Positions 1 through 5,245 of a stretch of DNA of 6,085 bases are shown here, piece by piece. Made by a program: the position numbers and the translations under genes. Numbering within the stretch: the stretch's first letter is position 1; each line of letters begins with the position of its first letter. The DNA is from OMOG01 sp041485845. Its GTDB lineage: Bacteria; Acidobacteriota; Terriglobia; Bryobacterales; Bryobacteraceae. The stretch is taken from assembly GCA_041485845.1 (NCBI GenBank), contig JBGPKH010000555.1, forward strand, positions 1 through 6,085. The letters run 5' to 3'. The notes under the pieces were generated by a model, which was given only the letters and a program-made list of their open reading frames with translations, did not search any database and was not told the origin of the DNA.

Positions 1-1
1 C

Positions 2-1192
2 GGCAAGTATGGCTTCGGAGCCTCGCGCATTCTCTCCCGAGAGGAAACACTGGAACGGCTCCCCACCATCAAGACCGAAGGACTCAAAGGCGGGGTGATC
101 TACTTCGACGGCCAGTTCGACGATTCGCGGCTATTGATCAATCTCGTGGCTACGGCGTACGAACAGGGCGCGACGCTGCTGAACTACGCGCAGGTCACGG
201 CACTGACCAAGGACCATGACGGGTTCGTGAATGGCGTGGCTTTCCATGACGCGGAAACCGGCGAAGAGTTCACCGCGGGCGGCAGGGTGGTGATCAACGC
301 GACCGGGCCCTTCACCGACGATCTGCGGCGGAAGGCCGACCCCTCCGTCGAACCGATGATCGCTCCGAGCCAGGGGATCCACCTGGTGTTCGATGGGTCG
401 TTTCTGGCGGGTGAAAGCGCGATCATGGTGCCGCATACCAGCGATGGGCGCGTGATGTTCGCGATTCCGTGGCACGGCCACACGCTCGTGGGTACCACCG
501 ACACGCCGATTTCCGAGCCGGTTCTTGAACCGGTGGCGCAAGAGCAGGAGGTCGAGTTCATTCTACACACGGCGTCGTTGTATCTGGCGAAAAAGCCCAC
601 GCGCGGCGATGTGCTGAGCGTGTTCGCCGGGATCCGGCCGCTGGTCCGCGCGGGCGATTCGGGGAGCACGGCGGCGCTCTCGCGCGACCACACGATCCGC
701 ATCGAGAACTCCGGCATGATTACGATTTGCGGAGGGAAGTGGACCACGTACCGGCACATGGCCGAGGACTGCGTCAACCAGGCAGCCACGCTGGCGCGCC
801 TGCCGGAGCGGCGGTGCGGGACGGATCACCTGAATATCCACGGCTTCCATGCGAGCCCGGCGAAGTTCGGGCGATTGTCGATGTACGGCTCCGACGGGAG
901 CGCGGTGCAGAGCCTGATGGAGGGCGATGGGGCGCTGGCGGTTCCGCTGCACTCCGCGCTTCCGTACAACGGCGCGGAGGTGGTGTGGGCCGCGCGGAAT
1001 GAAATGGCTCGCTCGGTGGAGGACATTCTGGCGCGACGGACGCGGGCGTTGTTTCTGAATGCGCGCGCCGCTATGGAGATGGCTCCGCAGGTGGCGAGCC
1101 TGATGGCGCACGAGTTGGGGTATGACCGCGAGTGGGAGGCCGGGCAAGTGGAGTCGTTTCGGCGGACCGCTCAGAATTTCTGCCTGGCCTGA
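2..1192 (+). CDS. glpD: Glycerol-3-phosphate dehydrogenase, FAD-dependent (GlpD type), 5' truncated by window edge
   Basis: This enzyme oxidises sn-glycerol 3-phosphate to dihydroxyacetone phosphate at the inner face of the membrane and passes electrons through FAD to the quinone pool. The frame is open from position 2, so the start and the N-terminal FAD-binding GxGxxG segment lie left of the window; 396 residues are visible of the roughly 500-530 usual for the family. The opening KYGFGASRILSREE is typical GlpD. Further family motifs are GTTDT (491-505), AGIRPLV (626-646) and GGKWTTYR (731-754), followed by the C-terminal helical domain up to ...FCLA. A GTG at 95 opens a shorter frame but is internal: the codons before it encode well-conserved GlpD sequence. 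No frameshift is visible. The stop at 1190-1192 lies inside the 3' end of the convergent minus-strand gene. The family call is secure; the exact electron acceptor is inferred. Confidence 0.95.
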   Translation, partial: GKYGFGASRILSREETLERLPTIKTEGLKGGVIYFDGQFDDSRLLINLVATAYEQGATLLNYAQVTALTKDHDGFVNGVAFHDAETGEEFTAGGRVVINATGPFTDDLRRKADPSVEPMIAPSQGIHLVFDGSFLAGESAIMVPHTSDGRVMFAIPWHGHTLVGTTDTPISEPVLEPVAQEQEVEFILHTASLYLAKKPTRGDVLSVFAGIRPLVRAGDSGSTAALSRDHTIRIENSGMITICGGKWTTYRHMAEDCVNQAATLARLPERRCGTDHLNIHGFHASPAKFGRLSMYGSDGSAVQSLMEGDGALAVPLHSALPYNGAEVVWAARNEMARSVEDILARRTRALFLNARAAMEMAPQVASLMAHELGYDREWEAGQVESFRRTAQNFCLA

Positions 1193-1665
1193 ACGTAGCG
1201 CCACCAACTGTCGAGCGAATCGGCGAGGCAGAAGCGGTTGAATAGCACGCGGTCTCCTGGCGTGAACCGTCCCGCCATCCGGCTCCACGAGGCGATCAGC
1301 TCGAGTAAAATGCGGCCGGTCTGGGAGTCAAAGGTCCAGGTATTGCCGGCGCCGAAGAAGAAGTCTGCGAGATTGCGGACGGCTGGCTCGACTTCCGATG
1401 CGCCGAGGGGCCGCATGGCCTCCGCAAATCGGGAGGCCGAGGCCCGGATGGCAGCGAGGTAGAGGGCTCGGAATGCGCGCGAGGATGGCGATCGCGGACC
1501 GCGAGAAGGCGGGGCTTTTGCGCAGGCTGCGGAGGCCCATACTGGAAATCCTGCGCGAGATTCGCGAGGAGGTTCTAACGATAGACTTCGCCACTTTGCT
1601 GGCACGACCCCTCTTTCCGAGTACCCGACGATACGGGAGCCAGTTCCGCGCGGGGCCTTGGCCAC
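1171..1665 (-). CDS. Hypothetical protein, convergent with glpD; start uncertain, possible frameshift
   Basis: I do not recognise this family. The continuous frame begins at a GTG (1665) and gives 164 residues. The C-terminal part, residues about 66-164, looks truly coding: third codon positions are strongly GC-biased, and the sequence has a sensible hydrophobic and aromatic pattern (ALYLAAIRAS, NLADFFFGAGNTWTFDSQTG, a helix LLELIASWSRM, then SWWRYVQARQ). Residues 1-65 are Pro/Ser/Arg-rich and lose the third-position bias. At about 1475-1594 the bias moves to another minus-strand frame, which is open from a GTG at 1594 (MAKSIVRTSSRISRR... to AIAILAR). A single frameshift near 1475-1485 would join AIAILAR to AFRALYLAAI. 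The only in-frame ATG inside the good part, at 1416, would leave 81 residues. Neither start has a well-spaced ribosome binding site. No signal peptide or membrane segment is evident. The stop overlaps the glpD 3' end by 22 bases. Confidence 0.5.
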   Translation of the reverse strand: MAKAPRGTGSRIVGYSERGVVPAKWRSLSLEPPRESRAGFPVWASAACAKAPPSRGPRSPSSRAFRALYLAAIRASASRFAEAMRPLGASEVEPAVRNLADFFFGAGNTWTFDSQTGRILLELIASWSRMAGRFTPGDRVLFNRFCLADSLDSWWRYVQARQKF

Positions 1666-1670
1666 GCTGA

Positions 1671-1700
1671 GCGACGGGCGCCTCTAGTTTCTAGTCGCCC
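1671..1700. other. Imperfect hairpin upstream of the hypothetical gene
   Basis: GGGCG (1676-1680) pairs with CGCCC (1696-1700), and CTAG (1684-1687) pairs with CTAG (1691-1694) across a TTT loop, with a small CCT/T internal loop. An alternative pairing joins GCGAC (1671-1675) to GTCGC (1694-1698), so two mutually exclusive folds are possible. It lies just 5' of the GTG at 1665 on the minus strand. No T-run follows on either strand, so it is not a standard intrinsic terminator. Function unknown. Confidence 0.4.
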
Positions 1701-1824
1701 CCGAATGCGCTGGCGGTCGATGAGATGCACCTCGTCAGCCGTCGGCGGAAGGCATAGAACCCTCACTCGAAAGGGGAATCTCTCCTCCGGGAGCTACATC
1801 CCAGAAGCCACCGCCCTGAGACTC

Positions 1825-1856
1825 AACACCTCGGGCGCGTCCGGATCCCGAGTGTT
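1825..1856. repeat. Ten-base-pair stem with one bulge (inverted repeat)
   Basis: AACAC (1825-1829), a bulged C (1830) and TCGGG (1831-1835) face CCCGA (1847-1851) and GTGTT (1852-1856) across an 11-base loop. This makes a 10-pair stem that is perfect apart from the bulge, and it is the longest hairpin in the gap. It lies about 85 bases beyond the SGNH hydrolase stop. There is no U-tract on either strand. Confidence 0.5.
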
Positions 1857-1887
1857 CGCGCCAGTGCGCCGGCGTCGCCAGCCCCTC

Positions 1888-1904
1888 GCGGGTGCTCGAC
1901 CCGC
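1888..1904 (-). terminator. GC-rich hairpin after the SGNH hydrolase gene; candidate terminator without U-tract
   Basis: GCGGGT (1888-1893) and ACCCGC (1899-1904) form a perfect 6-pair stem around a 5-base loop, about 36 bases beyond the stop codon of the hydrolase gene on the minus strand. The position suits a transcript end. The following minus-strand bases (GAGGGGCTGG) contain no run of T, so a classical rho-independent terminator is not supported; an RNA 3'-end stabiliser is equally possible. Confidence 0.35.
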
Positions 1905-1939
1905 CTCTCCCACGAACTCCAGGCCGATACCCAGACGCG

Positions 1940-3025
1940 CTACTTCAGCACCGGCCGAAGCACGCGCTCGAACTCGGCCGCCTGGCGCGTGAAGCCCAGG
2001 TCGGTGGGGTGCGAGCCGTCGACCGTACCCTCGCCGTCATCGCCCAGCAGGTTGGCGCCCTCCAGATAGTACACGTGAGACACCTTTTCCGCTTGCATTG
2101 CGGCGAACGCCTCGCGCAACGCGGCGTGGTTGGCCTCATTTCCCTTGCGGCGCGCTTCCACCAGGAAGCCGGTCTGGATATTGCGATCCTCCACCAGCAG
2201 AATCGGCGTATTGGGGTGAGCCTCGCGCAGTAGTTTGACGCCAGGCACAGTGCGCTCCGTCACCAGTTGCGCGCCCATATTTGGCAGGCAATCCAACACG
2301 AAGACCGCGGGGTCGAGTTCAGCCACAAACTTCATCACCTCCGGTTCCATGCGCCCATTGCCGGAGAAGCCCAGATTGATCACCTCACGATTGAACGTCC
2401 GCCCCAGCATCGCCACGTGCGTCATGCCCGCGCGCGATGCCCCAATCCCATGCGTGATTGAAGTGCCATAAAACACGATGGGCTTCGACCCCGCCGCCCG
2501 CGCCGGACCCGGCTTGATCGTGGCCCCCTTGGGCACGCCAAATTCCAACGAGGTCACGCCATTGCGCAGCGGTAGATAAACCATGAACTCGCGCTCCGCA
2601 GCCGGAATGCCGCTGATCAGCGCAGCGGTGGTATCGGGAAACTTCGGCTGCCCCACGCCCAGCCAGCGCCACTTCCCGGCGTCCGTCTTGGCGTAGAGGT
2701 CCAGTCCGCTCGATGCGATCGCCGTTATGTTCGCCCCAGCCAGGTTCTTATTGGTGACCGACCAACGCGCGTGAATCTCCGTGGTAGCGGCGGTAAAGCG
2801 CACCAGGGCGCCCGCCGAATCGCGGCTCAAGTTCCAGACCGCCGGGGGCACCACGCCCTCCGCTCGCCCCGGCAGCCGGTCGTATGGCGATTTCACGTCC
2901 TTGAAACCCAACCCTTCCACGGTCAGCTTCTTGGCGTCCACCCACTCCAACGCGGGCGCGGGGGCAGCAGTCTGAGCCAGCAGCGGCGCGCTGCTCAAAG
3001 TGAGGAAGAACTGCCGGCGGTTCAT
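1940..3025 (-). CDS. Exported SGNH/GDSL-family hydrolase with N-terminal GxDLY domain
   Basis: This is a predicted secreted esterase or deacetylase of the SGNH superfamily; natural substrates are probably acylated carbohydrates, which is inference. The N terminus MNRRQFFLTLSSAPLLAQ has a twin-arginine motif and a hydrophobic stretch, pointing to Tat export, with cleavage plausible near residues 18-24. Residues about 26-170 match the SGNH N-terminal beta-domain, with the signature GLDLY at 107-111. The catalytic domain follows: block I YGTSITHG with nucleophile Ser189; NLGFSGNG at 217-224 with the block II glycine; VLDCLPNM at 243-250, where Asn249 is the likely oxyanion residue; and DGSHP at 336-340 supplying Asp336 and His339. 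At 361 residues it is full length for this two-domain architecture. The ATG at 3025 is chosen because the signal peptide starts there, though no clear Shine-Dalgarno precedes it. The gene appears monocistronic, with long gaps on both sides. Confidence 0.9.
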   Translation of the reverse strand: MNRRQFFLTLSSAPLLAQTAAPAPALEWVDAKKLTVEGLGFKDVKSPYDRLPGRAEGVVPPAVWNLSRDSAGALVRFTAATTEIHARWSVTNKNLAGANITAIASSGLDLYAKTDAGKWRWLGVGQPKFPDTTAALISGIPAAEREFMVYLPLRNGVTSLEFGVPKGATIKPGPARAAGSKPIVFYGTSITHGIGASRAGMTHVAMLGRTFNREVINLGFSGNGRMEPEVMKFVAELDPAVFVLDCLPNMGAQLVTERTVPGVKLLREAHPNTPILLVEDRNIQTGFLVEARRKGNEANHAALREAFAAMQAEKVSHVYYLEGANLLGDDGEGTVDGSHPTDLGFTRQAAEFERVLRPVLK

Positions 3026-3147
3026 GCAGCAACCAGTCTACCGAAAACCCACGCACGCGATGCACCCGCATGGATAACGCACCTGAAATCCGATCGAGTT
3101 AAGAGCGTACACAGATTGGACCGAATCAACGCGAGAAGACCGGCCCA

Positions 3148-3161
3148 GTGGCGAGAGCCAC
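3148..3161. repeat. Small perfect hairpin with GAGA tetraloop
   Basis: GTGGC (3148-3152) pairs with GCCAC (3157-3161) around GAGA, a GNRA-type tetraloop when read on the plus strand. It is only a 5-pair stem, so it may be chance. No U-tract follows. Confidence 0.3.
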
Positions 3162-3334
3162 CGTACGAGAAGCCCACATATCGGCCACAGCATGACCGGA
3201 GCTCGATAGCGGCGGGTGTACCAGGAGCGGCCCGACGGCCTCCAGCGCGCGAGCAAAATCTTGCTGGCTCAGCCGCTGCGAATATTTTGACCATTCGGGT
3301 TGACGAAAGGCGACGTACGCGGGCAGATTCAGTT

Positions 3335-3355
3335 CATTCGAGAAACCCTCGAATG
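3335..3355. repeat. Perfect 8-bp inverted repeat hairpin
   Basis: CATTCGAG (3335-3342) and CTCGAATG (3348-3355) form a perfect 8-pair stem around AAACC. TT/AA pairing can extend it past one bulged G at 3356. It lies about 87 bases beyond the DUF2182 stop on the minus strand. It could end or protect that transcript or be an operator-like palindrome. No T-run follows on either strand. Confidence 0.5.
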
Positions 3356-3441
3356 GAAGAGCTGAAGAATCCACACGGGAGAGACTGGCGATTGGTTCGT
3401 TCCGGCCGGGCAGGTTCGTTTTTGCAACACAACCGCTTTTT

Positions 3442-4215
3442 TCAACCTGGGAAAATCAGCAAAATAGCGCCCCAGACCAGCAACGCGGCGCCCACCGGCG
3501 CGCTCAGGCGGCGACCCCAGCGGACGTTCTTCTCGACGGCCATCAGCAGCGCCAGAATCAGCATCCAGACCAGACTCCCGGCCCCTACCGCGAACATCAA
3601 CAACATCAGCGCCCAGCAACAACCCACACAAAAGACACCGTGATCGATTCCGAGGCGAAAGGCCTGCCAGCGCTCGCGGCGTCCCTGCCAGTGCTCCATG
3701 ACGAAGCTGAACGGAGAGCGGCATTTTTCCAGGCACTTGTACTTGAGAGAGCTGAACTGGAAGGCGCCGGCAAGCAGCAGCAGGAGCGGGGCGCCCGCCG
3801 GCAAGCGCTCGGCAAGCCAGGGACTGGATACCAGAAGCCGCTGCCACGACAGATAACCGATCAATACCAGAGCGCCGCAGAAAATCCAGACGATCAGGTA
3901 GCCAAGGATGGTGAGTCCGACCAGCAGCAGTCGGTCGGAGCGCTCGCCGGCGAGAGTGTGAAGTGTGGCGATCACCGGCAGGCTGGCAGGCAACATCATC
4001 GCCACCGTCATTACGGTCCAGCCCGCCACGAAGAACAACTGGAAGGGCGCGGTCGCTACGGTCGCCGCCCTGAGGTGGTGAAGGTGAAGGAAACCGGAAG
4101 CGCTGGAGAGCCACAGCGCGACCCAGGCGGCAGCGGCCAGCAGTCCCACCACGATCACGACGGCGCAGCGCTCGACCGCGGCGGGCGCCTCGGCGCGGAG
4201 AGAGGACAGTATCAT
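3442..4215 (-). CDS. DUF2182 family multi-pass membrane protein, predicted metal-binding
   Basis: This is an integral membrane protein of 257 residues, near full length for the family, with about six or seven hydrophobic segments (roughly 17-38, 58-87, 97-123, 141-153, 190-211, 213-227 and 239-255). Family hallmarks are AMMLP at 72-76 in the second segment; FQFSSLKYKCLEKCR at 152-166, with Cys161 and Cys165; GVFCVGCCWALM at 193-204, with Cys196, Cys199 and Cys200; and EKN at 228-230. From family knowledge, DUF2182 proteins are described only as predicted metal-binding membrane proteins; transport or metal delivery is inference. The ATG at 4215 lies 9 bases after the DUF1326 stop, so the two are very likely co-transcribed and perhaps translationally coupled. 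The short spacer has no good Shine-Dalgarno, which also favours coupling. No terminator with a U-tract follows. Confidence 0.9.
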   Translation of the reverse strand: MILSSLRAEAPAAVERCAVVIVVGLLAAAAWVALWLSSASGFLHLHHLRAATVATAPFQLFFVAGWTVMTVAMMLPASLPVIATLHTLAGERSDRLLLVGLTILGYLIVWIFCGALVLIGYLSWQRLLVSSPWLAERLPAGAPLLLLLAGAFQFSSLKYKCLEKCRSPFSFVMEHWQGRRERWQAFRLGIDHGVFCVGCCWALMLLMFAVGAGSLVWMLILALLMAVEKNVRWGRRLSAPVGAALLVWGAILLIFPG

Positions 4216-4224
4216 GGGGCGGTA

Positions 4225-4821
4225 CTAGCCGGTGAATCGGAAAGAGGCCGAAACCGCGCTGTGGCCCTTAATGTCGATCTGGAAGCCCGGCACGTTCACC
4301 CGAAGCCGCGACGCCCTTCCCAAGTAGGCGGGAGAGCCGGGAATGGTAGTGAAGACCGCGTCATGAATCGCCGTCGGCAGGCCCCCGGCGCCCAGGACCG
4401 GAGCAACGTTCGCCTCAATCGACGGGCCCATCTGGAGAGTTGCATCCGCGCCCTTCACGGCGAACGTGATCGGTGTCTGCTCGACAGACAAGACCTCCCC
4501 GACGAGCTTCGCCAGGTCGGCGACCGGGCCGCCGAGCTGGCCGGTCCAGACGCCGAGCAGGGCCTCCTTCTGCGCCGCCGACGCCTTGTCGTCTACATAG
4601 ACGCGAACCTTCCAATGGCCCTTTAAAATGTTGCCGGGAATGTGGGCCAGTATCCCCAGCACGTGACCCGACACATCGGTGCCGTTCACGGTACCCTTAT
4701 CTACGGCCCAAACGAGCAAGCCGTCACAGGTCCCGCCATCGGGATCTTCCCCGAGCCAGCAAGGACAGAGAACGTTGCAGGTACATACTTCGAGAAGCCG
4801 GCCTTCGACTTGGTAAGGCAT
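4225..4821 (-). CDS. DUF1326 domain-containing protein
   Basis: This 198-residue protein is one full DUF1326 domain. The diagnostic N terminus is VEGRLLEVCTCNVLCPCWLG, with Cys13, Cys15, Cys19 and Cys21 (CxCxxxCxC), and a fifth cysteine at 32 in GTCDGLL. The later parts also fit the family: GNILKGHWKVRVYVDD (64-78), an AAQKEALLGVWTGQLGG helix (82-98) and a C-terminal IDIKGHSAVSASFRF strand region (182-196). There is no signal peptide or membrane helix, so it is probably cytosolic. The cysteine cluster suggests metal binding or thiol chemistry, which is inference; the biochemical role is unknown to me. The ATG at 4821 is supported by a strong Shine-Dalgarno 10 bases upstream. It is the first gene of the pair, with DUF2182 following after 9 bases; these families are often neighbours in bacterial genomes. 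Confidence 0.92.
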   Translation of the reverse strand: MPYQVEGRLLEVCTCNVLCPCWLGEDPDGGTCDGLLVWAVDKGTVNGTDVSGHVLGILAHIPGNILKGHWKVRVYVDDKASAAQKEALLGVWTGQLGGPVADLAKLVGEVLSVEQTPITFAVKGADATLQMGPSIEANVAPVLGAGGLPTAIHDAVFTTIPGSPAYLGRASRLRVNVPGFQIDIKGHSAVSASFRFTG

Positions 4822-4830
4822 CGTTTAGGT

Positions 4831-4839
4831 CCCTCCTTT
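4831..4839 (-). promoter_or_regulatory. Strong Shine-Dalgarno site for the DUF1326 gene
   Basis: On the minus strand, AAAGGAGGG ends about 10 bases before the ATG at 4821. It is the best ribosome binding site in the window; most other starts here have weak or no sites. It fixes the DUF1326 start and suggests efficient translation of the pair. Confidence 0.8.
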
Positions 4840-4850
4840 TGCGAGAGTAG

Positions 4851-4859
4851 AGTCTATCA
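4851..4859 (-). promoter_or_regulatory. Candidate extended -10 element for the DUF1326-DUF2182 unit
   Basis: On the minus strand, TGATAGACT matches the extended -10 pattern TGnTAnAnT and sits about 30 bases upstream of the DUF1326 start, leaving a short leader that holds the Shine-Dalgarno. No convincing -35 hexamer is seen about 17 bases further up. Housekeeping promoters in such GC-rich bacteria are poorly predicted by eye, so this is tentative. Confidence 0.25.
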
Positions 4860-4879
4860 TGAAACATGGCCCCCAGGGC

Positions 4880-5171
4880 TTACAGCAGCACGGTAAGAAA
4901 CCCCGTGGCGAGCAGTGCGCCGGCCCGGATGAGATCGATGTTAATCCAGGCCCGCCGCAGCAACCCAACGCCCAGCTTTTCGTACACGATCCACGCCGCA
5001 ACTGCGGTCACACTGAGATAACCGGCGCCATGAACCAAAGTGGCGAGCAGTCCAGCCAGGGGTCCTGACGCCGGCGCCATGGGCTGTGGCCATCAAAAAG
5101 GACCACGCGGCGAGGCGCTTGCTATCGACCCGCATCGAGGCCCAGCGGGGTGACGGTGTCCATTGCGGCAT
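4880..5171 (-). pseudogene. Decayed multi-pass membrane protein (C-terminal remnant, frameshift plus likely internal deletion)
   Basis: Two overlapping minus-strand frames together read like the C-terminal half of an unnamed bacterial inner-membrane protein family of roughly 230-250 residues, which I recall but cannot search for. Frame one (from 5171) gives PRWASMRVDSKRLAAWSFLMATAHGAG and then turns into nonsense. Frame two (5080-4880) gives PLAGLLATLVHGAGYLSVTAVAAWIVYEKLGVGLLRRAWINIDLI and a final hydrophobic helix GALLATGFLTVLL. In intact relatives as I remember them, a hydrophobic stretch of a few tens of residues separates the two blocks, so a deletion that changed the frame near 5070-5085 would explain both facts. 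The N-terminal half is missing as well. Frame one stays open to a stop at 5232-5234, but sequence before PRWASM is not family-like. The remnant ends 58 bases upstream of the DUF1326 start and may once have been part of that unit. Confidence 0.6.
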
Positions 5172-5214
5172 TGATGGTCTCCTCTGGTGTAGCGAAAAAA
5201 CGATACCAGGCCAT
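5122..5214 (-). other. Small ORF of 30 codons in a third frame over the membrane-protein remnant
   Basis: An ATG at 5214 opens MAWYRFFATPEETINAAMDT and stops at 5122-5124 after 30 codons, beginning 31 bases downstream of the methyltransferase stop. The composition is protein-like, but no Shine-Dalgarno precedes it and I know no matching family. It may be the 5' piece of another gene joined to the remnant at a rearrangement, or chance. Confidence 0.2.
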
Positions 5215-5245
5215 GCGGATTCTACTAATTGTCAGAAATCGAAGG

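Larger units (their letters stand above)
1666..1939. other. Intergenic, hairpin-rich region with no convincing gene
   Basis: This 274-base gap lies between the SGNH hydrolase stop and the start of the next minus-strand gene. Open frames cross it, such as a plus frame from 1705 and a minus frame from 1766, but they are Arg/Ser/Pro-rich, overlap neighbouring genes in the wrong frame and lack start signals. What stands out is the number of inverted repeats: 1671-1700, 1825-1856 and 1888-1904. It may hold terminators, a structured RNA, or the remains of a degraded element. No tRNA cloverleaf or transposase-like sequence was found by eye. Confidence 0.5.
3026..3441. other. 416-base gap without a convincing gene; two clear hairpins
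   Basis: This lies between the DUF2182 stop and the SGNH hydrolase start. It must hold the hydrolase promoter and the end of the DUF1326-DUF2182 transcript, but I found no good -35/-10 pair. Two hairpins stand out, at 3148-3161 and 3335-3355. A minus-strand frame at 3374-3126 (82 residues from a GTG) has a plausible first half, with PFEGFSNELNLPAYVAF and QDFARALEAVGPLL. Its third codon positions are only about half G/C, unlike the neighbours, and it has no ribosome binding site. I leave it uncalled as either a decayed gene or chance. The other frames here are shadows. Confidence 0.5.

Noticed and set aside
563..1288. Minus-strand frames opposite glpD, including one of 241 codons
   Set aside because: They lie antisense to strong GlpD motifs, and their composition (Arg, His, Pro) is typical of shadow frames.
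1705..1992. Plus-strand frame of 95 codons in the gap near 1700-1990
   Set aside because: It runs into the opposite strand of the hydrolase 3' end, is Arg/Ser/Ala-rich, and has no ribosome binding site or family resemblance.
3420..3441. T-runs just beyond the DUF2182 stop as a possible terminator
   Set aside because: On the minus strand these read as A-runs and no stable GC stem precedes a T-run, so they do not form an intrinsic terminator for the minus-strand unit.
2771..3643. Plus-strand frame of 290 codons spanning the hydrolase 5' end, the gap and the DUF2182 3' end
   Set aside because: It crosses two real genes on the opposite strand and an intergenic gap, with low-complexity Arg/Ala/Gln composition and no start signal.
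3329..4114. Minus-strand frame of 261 codons overlapping the DUF2182 gene
   Set aside because: It is an out-of-frame reading of the DUF2182 gene, Arg/Pro/Gly-rich with no membrane segments; the DUF2182 frame carries all the family motifs.
3640..4626. Long plus-strand frame of 328 codons across the DUF2182 and DUF1326 genes
   Set aside because: It lies antisense to two genes with clear family motifs. Its translation is Arg/Gly/Gln-rich with no recognisable domain, as expected for an opposite-strand frame in GC-rich coding DNA.
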